A model generated the notes under the pieces. That model was not told where the DNA came from, did no database searches, and saw nothing but the letters and a program-made list of their open reading frames with translations. Below, piece by piece: positions 39,081-52,820 of a stretch of DNA of 64,000 nucleotides (position 1 is its first letter; each line of letters begins with the position of its first letter). The DNA comes from Plectrocnemia conspersa. Its lineage: Eukaryota > Arthropoda > Insecta > Trichoptera > Polycentropodidae. Position numbers and translations under genes: made by a program. The stretch lies in the NCBI GenBank assembly GCA_009617715.1, contig VTFK01000572.1, positions 50,697 through 114,696 of the forward strand, written 5' to 3'.

Positions 39081-40600
39081 TTTGTCTTAGAATGTTTGAG
39101 TTGATTGAATCACTCTGAGTAAAAAAGGTCTGATAAAACTAACAAAATAAAAACGTTATCAAGTGTAAAAGATAGCTTTATATACATAATATATAATAAA
39201 CGTAGTGTTTTTCAAAGGGATTTTAGATAATAATTATATTTGTAAATATACACGTCTTTATGGTACGCGCGTGTAGGTCCTCAAAAATATTGAATGTAAA
39301 AATAAAAATAAAATATTATGAATCGTCTAGAATATGTATATAAAAGGCAAACTCAAGAAGGTGTAAAAGGTATTACATAATAATAATGATCAATAATTGG
39401 AGTCCATTCCTGAATTTATATCTAAAGAAAAAATAATAATTCATAGAGTAAGAAATAATTGCAATGAAACACAAAATTTGTAAGTTTGATTTCAATATTC
39501 TTTGTATTTTGTAGGTCTTATTATAAAACTTTTTAATAGTAGCAATTTCTGAGTAAAATATATATTATTAAATAAAATATCAACTGTTGCGCTACATAGT
39601 CAAATTATTATTGGTTTATTAGAATCAAGCGGATTAGAACTTTCAGTGAAATACTTATTTTTTCGAAATTAAAGGTCGTAATAAACAATGTCTTTAATAT
39701 GACGAATCCGATAATTGTTCTATTGTATATTATCTAGTAAAAAATAAAATATAAAAATATAAATAAAAAAAATTAATATTTTAATATACCAGCAATTAAA
39801 AAACAAGTTATTTTAGTTAAGAAGAGTAAGAAAAATCTAAATAATTTTAACGTGAACTTTGAGGTTTTTTTAATGAAAATATATTTGAGTTTGTATTTTT
39901 AACTTTTATTCATTATTTCTGGGTATTTTTTTTCATATCATTCTTAAATTTATATAATAATTAAGAAACGTTTTAAATTTATGTTTATGTAGTGGGATTT
40001 ATAAAAACACGGAAAGCCGTTGTAACAGTATATAAGACAAAACTTTATTTATATAATTTTTTTAATATTTCTACTATTATTCCTTGACATTTGATGCTAA
40101 CGGATTTTGCTTTGAATTGTTTTAGCAAATAATTTAATATTAATTATTTTAATATTATACCATAAGAACTTTTTTTATATTTAACACAAATTATGTAAAT
40201 TTGAGGCTGAGGCGGAATGATAGTAGATAACCTACTCGTCTAGCGACTTGACTGAAGGACGTTTTCCGTAATCAATTTATTACCATTTAAATTTATTAAT
40301 CAACACATAATTGATCTAATTCTTTACATAACTATAGTTTATAGTATTCACAAAATTCTAGTGCCATGAGTGAGAACATTTTACGAACCATTAATATAGA
40401 TAACTATAACTACACACATATCATACTCAAGATAACCGCAAATACACATAACTTTATAACAGTGTACATGATTTAAGACGATGCGAATAGTCAGGTATAA
40501 AGTACACAATACAACACCAACCACAATGCAATTTTCATCATAAGCCAAAAGACTTACGACTGCATTCGGCCACCAAGTGCAAAAGCACATAGCATTCACT
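39081..40600. other. AT-rich noncoding stretch
   Basis: Low-complexity A+T, with a short mixed patch near 40200-40270 followed by clustered TTATTA/ATTAAT words. The 88-codon minus-strand frame at 40381-40647 runs out of the next block and is not recognised. Confidence 0.5.
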
Positions 40601-41060
40601 CGAAGTTCATTAATTTTCAACTTGGTCCACTGCCTCTGCGCCAGCACTTATCCATGACACGTGAACGTCGTAAATAAGTTATGATCCCTTTTGTGAGCCT
40701 AGGCAGCGACAACGGCAAAGATAACAACGGCGAAAGAGAACGAGCCGCCTTTAACGTTTACGTTGTACAATACGGGACGCCGTTACGTGAGCGAGCGATT
40801 ATTGTTCGGACCCATGGCGAATATCTCATCCGCAAAAGGTGCGTTCGTTATCGAAACGTGTGTACAATTCCCTTTGTTCGGGAATTGGATGCGGTGCGTA
40901 AATATGTAGGTGTGTGCGTATGTCGGAGGCACGTACTGATACTCATCCGTAATCCGCAACATGCGACAGCGACCCGTTCGACTGTTGAAATTCAACGTTG
41001 TGTCGTCTATGTGTATCATATTTTTTATGTCCGATTGGAGACTTGACTTCTATATAGAAG
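40601..41060. other. GC-richer block, possible regulatory island
   Basis: Complex, CG-containing block. A 121-codon plus-strand frame (40681-41046) and a 78-codon minus-strand frame overlap in it. Neither shows a domain, signal peptide or repeat. If there is any unannotated host exon in the window, this is one place to look, but base composition alone explains it. Confidence 0.35.
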
Positions 41061-44050
41061 GTTCGAAAGGGGAAGATTTTACTACTCGTCGATGGTATCA
41101 ATCATCAACTCAGCTTTTCTATTGTGAATTTTGAATTTTTCTAAGGCAGTATGTCGCAATTTTTCTCACGCAGCATCACACAAATCAAATTATAAATTTT
41201 TCACGGCACATCCACTAAATCATTACAATAAATTAAATATAATTCACACTACATTTTTTTGTATGTATAGTGAATTTGATAACCAGTATAGAAGCATGAA
41301 AATATCATTTCAATAACAGCGTAATAAATATTACATAGTTCAGCAACCATTTAAAGCTCGCAGTTTTAACTAATGGGTCCACAATATAAAAGGTTTTTAC
41401 ACAATATATGTATTGTATAGTACTGCTATTTATAAAAATGAAATATAATGTCTATTTAACTTTCTGTGATTATTAAAAATTGAGATAAAATAGCCATTAC
41501 AGCGCAATTTTTTTATTTATTTGATTGATAACTGCTACCGCTCACTAAAAACTTTCGAAAACCATAAACATTAGCACAACAATAATATGCTGAATAAATA
41601 GTATTTTTCAGCATATTTTATAAAGACGATCGAAAAGCAACTAAAATACTTTCTTTCATAAAAATCTCATGCTCAATTAAAAGCGGCGTACATTAGAGAG
41701 GCAGAGTTTTGCAATAAGGCCTAATTAGTTTATATAAGTCTTCTCCACTTTTAAGAACGAATGAAATGGTTGACACTTGCTCACTGAAGAGAGAGAACTG
41801 ACACAGTAAGAAAAAGTTAACATCAGCAGTTTAGGGTATGTAATTTCTACAACACAGTATATAACTAAAATCGATCACTAAAAACTTCTAAAATATATTT
41901 TCTGTATTCGACACTTACATCTAAATTATTGTACATTGATTTAAATACTAATATTTCAACGTCTCACTGGCTAATGATGTCACACTATATGTTATTAATT
42001 TTGATTATATATAGCTTGAAAACAATGACTTAAATTTTATTTATTTCAAGTACACTTTTATTCAAGTTGATTAATGAGTTCTTAATTACCCATTTATTTA
42101 ATTTGTGAGACTCATAATTTATCCGCATAATATTTTTTTAAGATTGTTTACTCATAAGTTTACTTAAATAAAATACCAAATAATTTACACCCTAAATATA
42201 ATACTAAGAAGTTGTTATATATGTGATCTATATACTAGCATTTAAGACGCAACATTTAAGAAAAAATATATTTTATTATAAAATATGCCGAACTTTATTA
42301 GACTACAAATTTATAAATATTTAATAAAATACTATTTTATTTTATATCAAATCGGTTTCAATAACACATTTTATTACATATTAATGCATTGAGAATATTT
42401 CAGATAATTTTTTTCACATTTCATAAGAGTTCTCATACAGTGAGGTTATTGATTTTATTTTTTTAAATTTAAACAATTATCAATCTAAATATCTTTCATA
42501 AAAAGCTCACAAATAATATTCAAGTTTATCAAATCTTTTAATAGTTTCAAATGAAGGTTTTGTATTATTAGTTATTAACTTTGTTTATACTGATAGTAAA
42601 ATGTATTGCTAAGTAAACAGATTACGTATACTATTTTTCTACAAAATAAAATGGTTCTTAAACGGTAAAAATTCCAGCGATTTATATTTTATAGTATGTT
42701 TAACAACTTTTGCCACAATATCTTATGACATAACAATTAAAAATAGCTAAATTGATAAAAAAAAAATTAATATACATAACATATGTTTATAGCTAATATT
42801 TAAATAAGATATTCCTTTGAAAAGCTACTTTTTCATTCAACGTTGGAAATTTGCAAATTTTGATTTCAATGCTATATTTTAATATTTTTAACATTTTTTA
42901 TAAAGGTCATTTCTGATGTATTGTTTCAATAATATATAAAACATTTTCCACAATAATAAAGCTTTTGTGTATACTGCTAAATATAAATAAAATAGATTTA
43001 CGCATATTTAACAGACTTTCCGCCTTCTTTGTTGTACTCCTACTTGAAATAAGAAATATACAGAATGCTTTTTAGGCGTCTAGAATTATTATCTGACATT
43101 TTTCTTTTTTATGATAATAACAAAATATATATTATAAAATACATATAATCTTTAAACATCATTGGTTATTTTCTTCATCCTTATATGCCCAATACTGACA
43201 TAAAATTGCTCTAAATGGTAGAACACAAGATGAAGAATTAGATAACACTACTATTACATATATAATGTTTTTCCAACTATAAAAATTATTTTTTATATTC
43301 TTATTTAATAAATTATTTTGAAAGCATATTTTAATTAATTTCAATCTATTTTATTAATTTGTACTACTAAGAACTCCATGTATAATTAGGTAAAAATAAA
43401 ATGAAAAATACAATTAGATGTTTAATCTAAAATTATTCTATAGGGCTATCGAAGCTTTCTATCCAAATTGTTTTAAAGAGACCTTAATCTCAAGAAGTAT
43501 ACGTTTTTTAAACATTATTGGCCTAAAAATAAATATAATTAATAAAATTAATATCTATGAGTTATAGCTAATAAGTTATAATAAGAACAAACACTTCTTA
43601 AATGAATTCTAACGTTTTCTCTCATAAAATATGTATCAAATCCCATGTGAATTTATCGTATCTGGTAGATCTAAATTATTTTTTTTATAAAATTTAATTT
43701 CGATCGATCATCATAGATTATACTTTAATACATTTTCTAATTTCATGTATAAATAATATATATATAAATATAAAATTGAGCTAGGATGTGCACAGTGACA
43801 AATAATAATTATTAGCTATAATAATACTTCATAATTATTTCAATCTGATGTCTGACTACTATTTAACCTATAACAAAATATTGAGATACTGTGTAATTTT
43901 ATGAAATACAACAATATTTCGAATAATCGTTAAATATTTATTTCCATGATAAAAACGGTTTGATTAACTTAAACTTGTTTTATGTTCAAAATTCAGCCAG
44001 TACGATTTAGTACAAATATAATTTATAATAATTTAATCACATAATAGAAT
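41061..44050. other. AT-rich noncoding stretch
   Basis: Long A+T-rich interval, including some very low-complexity DNA near 42240-42480. No coding or repeat family recognised. Confidence 0.6.
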
Positions 44051-44107
44051 ACACTGCATTTTTTTAATAAATAATATAATAATATATTTATTATAAAGAT
44101 GCAGTGT
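44051..44107. repeat. 23-position hairpin with an 11-nt loop
   Basis: Positions 44051-44073 (starting ACACTGCAT) pair with 44085-44107 (ending ATGCAGTGT) in register, with one T-T mismatch and one G-T pair. The arms are equal in length and the whole is 57 nt, close to a short insect pre-miRNA in size. The inner stem is almost pure A/T, so this may be a decayed MITE or chance. No known miRNA seed recognised. Confidence 0.6.
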
Positions 44108-44860
44108 AAGTTACTTTATTTGTTATTGTATATTGACGAAAAAAATACAATGACAGTTTTAAAATATAAGTATTAAACTTTTTGTGCCTAAATTTTTCTC
44201 AAAGAAAAAATCAATTTAATCCGAATAAAGGACACAGCTTCATGATGTTTTTTATTTCCGGCAAAAGTTATATAATCGGCTCTAAATTATTTTTTTATAA
44301 TTAACTTTGAAATATAATATCTTTGCTTTTACAATAATTTATGCATTATTATATTTTATTAAGTTATTTCATGTACCTATTAAACCGTTGCTGACTATTA
44401 AAGCAATTTACCTGTTTAAACAGAAAAGTCATTACCGTTATATAATTTTAGCGCTTTTTTATGACTGCTTATTAAAGATCAAATATTATTATTTGTACAG
44501 CCGTAAACACACTAGAACGAGGTACGGAGTACTCTCTGTCAGGAAAAGAGCAAAAAGGAAAAAGATAAGGAACAGACAAGACCCAGTCAGCCTCGACAAA
44601 ACGGTCTCGACATATGAAACCTTAAAGATTATGTAATTAATTAATCAAATAATAAAAAGGAAGCAAAAACGAACGTAAAATTATATATACTATAAAGAGT
44701 AATAATTGTTATAAGATATCAATATAAAATGTCACCTTTGTTCAAGTTAAAATATCAATTCAAGTTAAAATATCAATATTTTAATTATATTTTGCTCCAT
44801 AAACGGTTAAAGAGTAAAAGTATTTCATTTCATTTCATTAATTTGTATACCATTATTTGA
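44108..44860. other. AT-rich noncoding stretch
   Basis: A+T-rich with a more mixed patch at 44500-44620. A 109-codon frame (44307-44636) has no recognised family. A direct tandem duplication follows at 44741. Confidence 0.5.
44741..44776. repeat. 18-bp tandem duplication
   Basis: TTCAAGTTAAAATATCAA occurs twice head to tail with no mismatch. Confidence 0.85.
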
Positions 44861-45500
44861 TTTAGCAACTCCGCAGCTACTTGAACGAGCCTTCGCGTGA
44901 TTTATATTTTTAATCATCAAACGCTTAAATGTTTAATGCTGACGGGTTAGGAATGCTTTTCCGCCTCTAAATACCACAAGCTCTTTGCGTTATGAAATTT
45001 TAATTTAAAACATTCGCTTTCAGAATGTCCCTCTATTAATTATACACAAACTATTAATGTTTTACTTATTTACAAGTGCGGTTGCCGCACAACACTTTGG
45101 CTAAAAAATAATAGGCGAGCTTACAAACGGCTGAGCGTAAACTATCTGCTTGACCACAAGGTGTTTCCAGGGGTCCGCGTTCCAAAGACCAAAGTTGGCC
45201 TAAAAACCGTGCAGATATATAATATATGCTAGGAGTCGACTCTGTGACCCTCATAAACATTACGGCAAAGCTAGCAGAAGTCATTATTTAAATACGAGCC
45301 GAATGTCGTTTCAAATTTAATGTTCAAATTTTGTATTCCCTTTGTGAAGGGACGAAATGGAGCGAAAGAGGGCTCGCATACAATTTTACAAGCCATATAT
45401 GCCATATTTACGCAAACTGTTTCAGCCGCTCAATTGCATTTATTTTATTGCTCCAGCTGTGACTAAGTTCAAAACACGCACGTATGCTTATACCAAATAT
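44861..45500. other. GC-richer block, possible regulatory island
   Basis: Two complex patches (about 44865-45010 and 45070-45480) with GGCCTAAAAACCG, GGGGTCCGCG and GAGGGCTCGC words and several TTTAATCATCA-type AT-rich motifs. A 72-codon minus-strand frame is unrecognised. Confidence 0.4.
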
Positions 45501-48480
45501 TAGATTTAGCTCATAAAATAATGAATTATATTATATTTTTATTTATGTTTGCGTTTATATAATATTTGTTTGATAAGGTTACAAAAATATCATACCCACT
45601 TTACATTTAAGATAATAAAATTAATCCTACGTGTCCTAAACTGTATTTTAAAAGCTTTCTAAGAATAATGTAATGTATGAGTGTTCTATCCCCAGAGTGT
45701 CTTGATGTTTAATGACTGATATGACCCCGACGAGCCGCAATTTTTAACTCAGTTGTACTAATGTACAGTTAAAAATTATATTGTGATAGTAATTGTGTAT
45801 TGCACAAAAAACATTTGTGCATATGATGAACTGATGATATAAATTAATAGTTAAACATATTTAATTGAACCTTTGTCGTTAGTCGCTTTTCTTAGAGGTG
45901 AATTTACCACGACATCAAGAAGGTTAGCTGGTTTTGAAGTACCTCGACTTCTTTACATGACTTAATTTTATTCAGAGGCTAATTCATGTTTTTTTATAAA
46001 ATCAATGTACTTAAATCTTAATTCAAAATTAAATAAATGTCCACGGCTAATGATGTAATTTCTATATCCAAATTAGAAGGAGACAGAAACTAGTAATCAG
46101 AAACCCAAAAAATTATACAATTTTCAATCTTTTTCATTTGCCTGTGATAAAACCGAGATCCTTTTGAGCGGATCAATTGATTTAAGGGTCTATATTTTTA
46201 TTCGTGCTTGCGACACAGATTTCAATTGTTATGAAAGTTATTGAAACTAGTGCTGATACATGATGCTATTATAAAACAAGATATATTTAATAATGTCTAC
46301 TAAAACAATAGGCACTAAGATAATAAAGATAAGAGATGTTTTGACGTCATTGAATATACATTTTTCATAAAATCTCAAAGCTTAAATCAGTGCCCGTGCT
46401 TTAATAAGTGAATGATAATCGGGTTCACTAATGGACCACCCTTTAATTTATTAGTTGAACTACATGCTATTAATAAGCGTAATCAACGACAGGATATACA
46501 AAGACAAGTTTCAAACGTTAAAAAAGCTTTTAGTTTAATTACACATAGCGATAAATTGAATAGCAAAACAATAAAAATTTTGGCAAATTTAACGTAAATA
46601 CAAAGGCAAGTCTCAAACTTCTTAGACGAAAAAATATTTTAGGCAATATTACGCTATTAAGTCATAAACATCGGCAGGTCAGTTGTCGCAACGCCTATTC
46701 TATTAGCATCCCATGGTCCATCTCGACCTCCTGAATACAGAGTGGTACCCGTTCTGAAGAAAACTGAATGTTAACGATATCAACTGTCGTACAACAATAA
46801 TAACAAAAACCTTTGTTTTTAAAGAAAAATAAATACCCTTGACACGAAAGTAAATATTCTGGTTTGTCTTAGTATACCAAAGTAATACGTTTGTATACAA
46901 AACACATGTGCTTAGTATACAAAAATATTGACTATCATGATTTAATGCTCTTAAACCATTCTAAGAAAATATTTTTTTATAAATAAAAATCAAAATTTCT
47001 ATTATGGTTATAAAAAAAAACACAAATTATTAGAAATATGTATTACTAACTTGAAGCATTCAAATATATGTTATTTCTTTAGAAAACGCAGTGCAAAATA
47101 ATTATTTAAGCACTTTCTATTATGCAAACGCAGCGTTAATAAATTAAGTTTAGGTTAAATCACTTTGTGCCAAAATATTTTTTTTGTAAGCCTTAAAACC
47201 CAAAATTTTAAACAAGATTTAATTTTTTTTAGTTTTCTTAATAATTATATATTGCTATCCCTATATATATTTAAATAAATTTATTATAATTCAGTGCAAT
47301 TCATATATAATGAAAAAAGTTGTCGTGACAGAATTTTCCAAATATTTTACAACTATAAATTTACCATATTAAACTATTTTTAAATACTGATCGATGAAAG
47401 CAATTATCTACATTTATTAAAGGAAATAACTCTTTGTCCGATCCAGAATTAACTTGCATCTTGATTTAGAATTCTGTGGTCAGTTTCAAAAGTAACCATT
47501 GCGAACAAGATTTTCTTCGAAATAGGAAAGATAGTAGCAGAAAAGAGATGCCAGGAAAAAACATTTATTGTATCGTTGTTCTTGTACTTATTTTAACTTT
47601 TTTTGTTATGTTAGCCTTTGATTTTAACACGCTTGCTCAAACAATAAATGTGAGAGCATATTATGCAATACAAGTGCTACATTTCCAAAAAATAATCATA
47701 AAGAGACATTTTTAAACTACCCATATCAAGTTTAATACTTCGTTTTATATTATTTGCGCAATAAGAAAAATATGTTCGTTACCAAAACTCATAAAACTCA
47801 ACTCAACTGAGCAGCCCTGGCTAATTTTTGGCTCTTTGATTGCCTCTTTTAAAATTTATATTTTGCTAGTCAAGAATATGTCAATTTATTGCTTTTAAGA
47901 CATTTTTATTACTATAAATAATCAAAATAACAACTGTACTAAATACTATCTAAATATTTACAGAGAAAATTTTTGACATTGAAGCACAGTTGAACAATAT
48001 ATTTTATTCTATCTGCAATGAGACTAATCCGCCAATATAACGAAAACTTCCCAATCATATTTTGCAAAGAAAGATTTTTTTTAAATTCTACATTTAAAAA
48101 CGGACAGATTTTCAACGGATGAATATATTTACTTATATCTACTAAAAAAGTTTCAAGAAGGGTATTTACTGTAAAATGTTTGATGATGGGTATTTACTGT
48201 TTTTAATATGAAAAGACTGATATCATACATAAATTTATCGGGTAATTACTATTATTAATTCTACACCTCATTATCGAGAAAATGTTTAAATACAAAAAAA
48301 GTTACTTTTTTTTATAAAAAAATCCCTTTACAGGAAAAATAAAGTTTATATTTTCAACCAATGCCGGCTGTAATTTTTAAATGTCGAGTAGATCGCCGTC
48401 CTTGTATACTATGTAGTATATAAATATTGAATCCCTGTTCATTGGGATTATTTATTAGCAAAATCCATATAAAATACTAT
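45501..48480. other. AT-rich noncoding stretch
   Basis: Long A+T-rich interval. Mixed patches near 45700-45740 and 46670-46760. A loose direct repeat (ACAAAGACAAGTTTCAAAC and ACAAAGGCAAGTCTCAAAC) occurs about 100 bp apart at 46499 and 46600. No gene. Confidence 0.5.
45739..45821. repeat. Two neighbouring small hairpins
   Basis: AATTTTTAACT (45739-45749) pairs exactly with AGTTAAAAATT (45767-45777), with an inner GTAC/GTAC pairing. TGCACAAA (45801-45808) pairs exactly with TTTGTGCA (45814-45821). Function unknown. Confidence 0.6.
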
Positions 48481-49140
48481 GTATATACATAATGCATGTA
48501 CGTGTACCCATCCGTAGATTGGAAACATGAGCGACCTTCGTCAAAGTTCCAATTAAATTCGCGCATCGCAGATTTTATCGTCGGCATATTACAACTATAT
48601 TAATTACATCGCCAAAACGGCTACCATAAATCTGAGAAAAGGACGAGGGCATAAAAATATCTCTATCCTATTACGTACAATAAAAGGGTGTGTAATACCC
48701 AATATGTGTCACGAGTGGCACACAGATTCTATTCAGTGCGTGACCCGGGCGCCCCCACATCGCCGCAGCCCACCGACACACCTCACTTGGAGCACCCCCT
48801 GAAAGAACCGGAGAGGACCAGATCAACAGCCAAGGAAAAGGAAAAGGGTCGCCGAAGAGATCGCGCCCTCTGAATGTTTTTACTGCCGATATAATAAAAT
48901 ATTGCAATAAGCGTGCGTACTTTACACATAGCTGAAATATGGTGGGTAACGCTTTCGGAACAACGTGATTTAGGGACGTGTCGGCAAATTTTATTAATTT
49001 GATAAAGGGCGATAATAAACCACTCGTAAAAGCACCCGTAACTATTAAGGCGACGCCAAGTCGCGCTTTTGTAAATCGTTGCAAACGTAAAATATGTACA
49101 TATATATGTATGCATAGCAATTATGGCCACGGCAGCAAAT
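48481..49140. other. GC-richer block, possible regulatory island
   Basis: Complex sequence with GACCCGGGCGCCCCCAC near 48741 and CATCGCCGCAGCCCACCG. Two minus-strand frames in different phases (149 codons at 48671-49120, 156 codons at 48783-49253) and a 61-codon plus-strand frame overlap here. The two longest frames of the window being mutually out of phase shows that length is a composition effect. Neither has a recognised domain. Confidence 0.4.
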
Positions 49141-49640
49141 GTTAGCCAAGTGTATCTCACATTTTTAAGTACTGTGTAATAACACATAAAAATATACTGA
49201 TTTATTAGTAAGTAACTTTGTAATATATACATACAACGTATTATTATATACATTTAAATAAATACATGCCATAAGTACCCTCTCTTTCACAATCATGGTG
49301 TTTTCTTACACCTTTGTGTGCTCTTATCGTCAATAAATAGTCCGAACTTGAGGGCTCAAAAAGTTATAAATCACCTGTTTTTAGCTGATTTAGAAAGACT
49401 GGAGAAATTATAGTTTCGGACGGAATCTGGGCAAGAATTTAAAGGTCTAGAAATACTTGAAAAAACTGATCATCTAGTTTTTCTAGATAGATACGTAGAT
49501 CATAATACTATTTTCAATATTAATATTCTGGATAATTTAAATTATGACATTTTATAAACCGTCATCCAAAAATTCAATGTACACCTTAACCAAAATATTT
49601 TTGCAAAAATCAAAGCCTGTTTTGATGGATTGAGATACCC
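49141..49640. other. AT-rich noncoding stretch
   Basis: Mixed to A+T-rich, with small fold-backs around ATCTAGTTTTTCTAGAT near 49472-49488. No gene recognised. Confidence 0.5.
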
Positions 49641-50290
49641 TCTCGGACAAAACATGTTTATTCGTCGTATTCGAAGACGCAAACCTTTTTACCGAGCATC
49701 TTTCAATGCCTTATCCTTTCAATGAACGGAGGCAAAAGCGAAAAAAATACACGACGCGCATTTAACGAAATGCGGTAAATTCTGCGGCGGTTTCTTTAAA
49801 GAAAAGAAAATGTTCGTACCTTTCAGTCAATTTTGTGCATGTCGGTGTTCGTGTAAGGCCAGGAGTTAATGATGTCGGTACACAGGGCCGGTCCTAAATA
49901 AACAGGCATAAGGCCCGAGCATCGGCGAAGATTTTCCAGACAAACACGCCTATGGTTGTGCTCCCCGAGCCCCTGTAACGTGCCAGTCTGCGGCCTATAA
50001 AAACATTCAAAATGGAATTTCCTGCAAGTGCCCCTATTCCCTCGGCCCTGTTTTAATTTATTTTCAGCCGGTGTACTTGCGCGTTTTGAGCAAACACATT
50101 TTCTTCTTAAAATTGCGCGACAAACAAACTTATCTGCCTCTTCGAGCTTTTGTTTTTGTCATTTTTCACTCACTGTATAAATTTAGGGTGCGGGGAAAAA
50201 AGCTCGGGCGCGATAGAGTTGTTTGCTTTACGAGTTTGCAAATAGCAAACGTAACGCTGGCGGTTAAATTCACAACGATAGTGTAAAATT
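49641..50290. other. GC-richer block, possible regulatory island
   Basis: A long complex block with ACGACGCGCATTTAACG, CAGGGCCGGTCC, CGAGCCCCTGTAACG and GGGCGCGATAGAG. Only short frames of 64-71 codons, on both strands, unrecognised. Confidence 0.45.
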
Positions 50291-51946
50291 TACAAATGAG
50301 TCGTGTAAAACATTTTCGAATATACATACGACTTGAATTGCTAATTAGATTAAATAACAAAAATGTAATTCATTAAAAATACATTGACAAGTTAACAAAA
50401 TAGCACTTATTTTAAATAAACAATAATATCAAATAAGAGTTGAAGTATTTTGCGTATATTGTTATTAAATATTACAATAAGTCAATGTATATTTTTTATT
50501 AATATGTTTTTGATAAAAAAAAGTAACAGACATCAACAAGGTTTATTTTTAAAGTTCGAGAGTAAAGGAGTGCCAAACATGTTCCTCTTAAAAAAATACT
50601 TAATCGCGAACATAGATTACATTCTTAGATCAAATAATAAAAAATTAAATAATTTAGTAATTTAAAATAGCTATTTTAACACTAAAATTTTTAACTTATT
50701 TAAAATTTTACAGCGTTTTTTAAAAGCAAATTTTATAGTAATAAAATGTAGATTTTTTGCTGTATTATTGTTTATAATCTTAATAAAATTGTATTTTTTT
50801 AAAATATGTTTTGTAATATTGCGTTATAAAACTGAAACGTTTAACTTTTTTTGCAATTTCTAATACTATTTACTTTGCCCTTTAAAGGTTTTTCAATATG
50901 GTTGGTTATTAAATACACTTAGTCTATTGTCACATGTTTGTTTCGAAGTCAAAATGAATGAGTCAGAATTTTCAGTATTTCTTCTATTATTTGTTTTAAT
51001 CTTCTCAATATAAGTATTTTCAAAAAGTTTCGAGAACATTGGAAGTAAGGATATTTGTCGGTATAATAATGCTCAATATTATTATTATTTAAGCAATTTT
51101 CCATTGTTTTGGTTCAGAGCGAAGTCTGAGTTTAGCGTCGGATTGTTGAATGAGCTTTATTATTTCTCAGAGGATGCTAAACATTTACACAGTAATTACA
51201 TCAAATCCGAATTAATTTTTGATATTATGCTTTTTACTTTTTCCACTATACCAAAGTTGTACCATCATTATTAACTATTATAAAGAGGTGGCTGAAATAC
51301 ACTTGCCAAATGGTATCCGTCAGCTTGTCATTTAGGGGGTACATAAACAATTGGTCTCTTGTACTGATTCGGTATATTGTGAAGTCTGTGTAAATGACAG
51401 TACAAATGAGAACGCAAATGAAAGAACGCAAATGTAAGAGAAAGTGAAAGTTAAAAAAATATATTTACAATTTATTTTTAATATGGTTTATCAATTAAAG
51501 CACTCTACTAAACACCATTTAAGGGATTAACTTATGCTAATAAATCACAAAAAGGGCCAGTTCAGAAAATATTAAAACGTTTTACCGTCTAAATTTTTTT
51601 TTTTATAAATGGAACACCACCGTGAGAAAACTTTTAATTGCTTAGTATTCGCCATAAATATTAAAAGGGGAGGTATAGGGTATGGACAAAGGGATGAAAG
51701 GGACTAACACTATTTTTGTGTTACTTCAAACAGAGAAAGCGTATGAATAGTTTTATTAATTGTTTGTATATATAAATTTTACTTTCTATAGTTAGCACTT
51801 CGTTTCACTCTTACCTATATCGACGCAAATAACGGTTCAAACTTTTTTAATAAAATATACAAAATTTTTAACTTTTGTAATAAAATATCCTGATTATTTA
51901 ATTTTGTGCAAATAAAAAAATCACGATGTTTTCCTTTGTTTCAATA
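50291..51946. other. AT-rich noncoding stretch
   Basis: A+T-rich. More mixed patches at about 51110-51180 and 51290-51440. Nothing coding. Confidence 0.55.
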
Positions 51947-52570
51947 ACTAAGAATTGAATTTTTGTTACTTGGCATATAGTCAACGTTGTTATTTTATTT
52001 GTTTTAAAGATTAAGTTTTGAATTTTTGAAACAAAATAGAGCTCTCGAAAACCCTCAGGATATTGTTTAAAAAATAATATATCTCAAAAAAAAATGTTTT
52101 TTGCTTTGAAACAAGTTTAGTATTATAAGTCGACCGGCGTCCGTAAGACTTGCAATATAGTTAACGTCGGCATTTGCTTTGTTATATCGACTAAGAATTG
52201 AATTTTATTCACAATATAGAATTTTTAAGCCCCCTATAATATTTGCTAGCAAAATCGAAGATGTCACTTTTTTGCAAAATGGTGGCTAATTTAAAAACTT
52301 AAGCACTCATAGCTCTGTTGGTTAAAATCCTACATAAAAGTTTGTTCAATCAAAAACGTTTTAAAGCTAAATTTGCATCGAAAGAAAAAATAAAAAAAAT
52401 AGTTTTTTGCTTCAAAACAAGCTATATATATTTATTAGATTAATCGGACCCCATACAAGGTTTTTATGAGACTTGCAATAAAGTTAACGCTCTTGATTCT
52501 TAGTTTTAATGACTAAGAATTGAATTTTTGGTATCATATTAAATTCTGAAGCACCCCCATAATATTTGGG
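51947..52570. repeat. Diverged tandem repeat
   Basis: The same ordered words recur: GCA(A)TATAGT(C/T)AACG at 51973 and 52152 and GCAATAAAGTTAACG at 52475; ACTAAGAATTGAATTTT at 51947, 52190 and about 52521; TTTTTTGCTT near 52097 and 52403. A CCC-containing segment followed by ATAATATTT comes next in later copies. Spacing is about 180 and 323 bp, so copies are uneven and decayed. No coding content. Perhaps an old satellite or an internally repeated noncoding transposon. Confidence 0.6.
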
Positions 52571-52820
52571 ATGAATTGTAGCTAGCTGTACAAAAACACT
52601 AGCATTGAGTAGTTTGATATTAGTCTAAGGAACACTTTATAACGTAATTTTTCGGTATGCTTATTAAATTTAAGCTTGGAGTTCAAGTGTACACTACGTA
52701 ATACTTAATTTCTACTATATTTACTACCCTGTTTACTTTAGAAATGCGGTGACGAATTTTATATAAACATATTTTTGAAAAAATGCACTAAATAAACTAA
52801 TACGTAGAGGATTTGCATTT
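52571..52820. other. AT-rich noncoding stretch
   Basis: Ordinary A+T-rich DNA between the decayed repeat and the next complex block. Confidence 0.5.

Noticed and set aside
40681..41046. 121-codon plus-strand frame starting at ATG.
   Set aside because: No family, signal peptide or domain seen; an overlapping minus-strand frame is open too. Kept only as a place to test for an exon.
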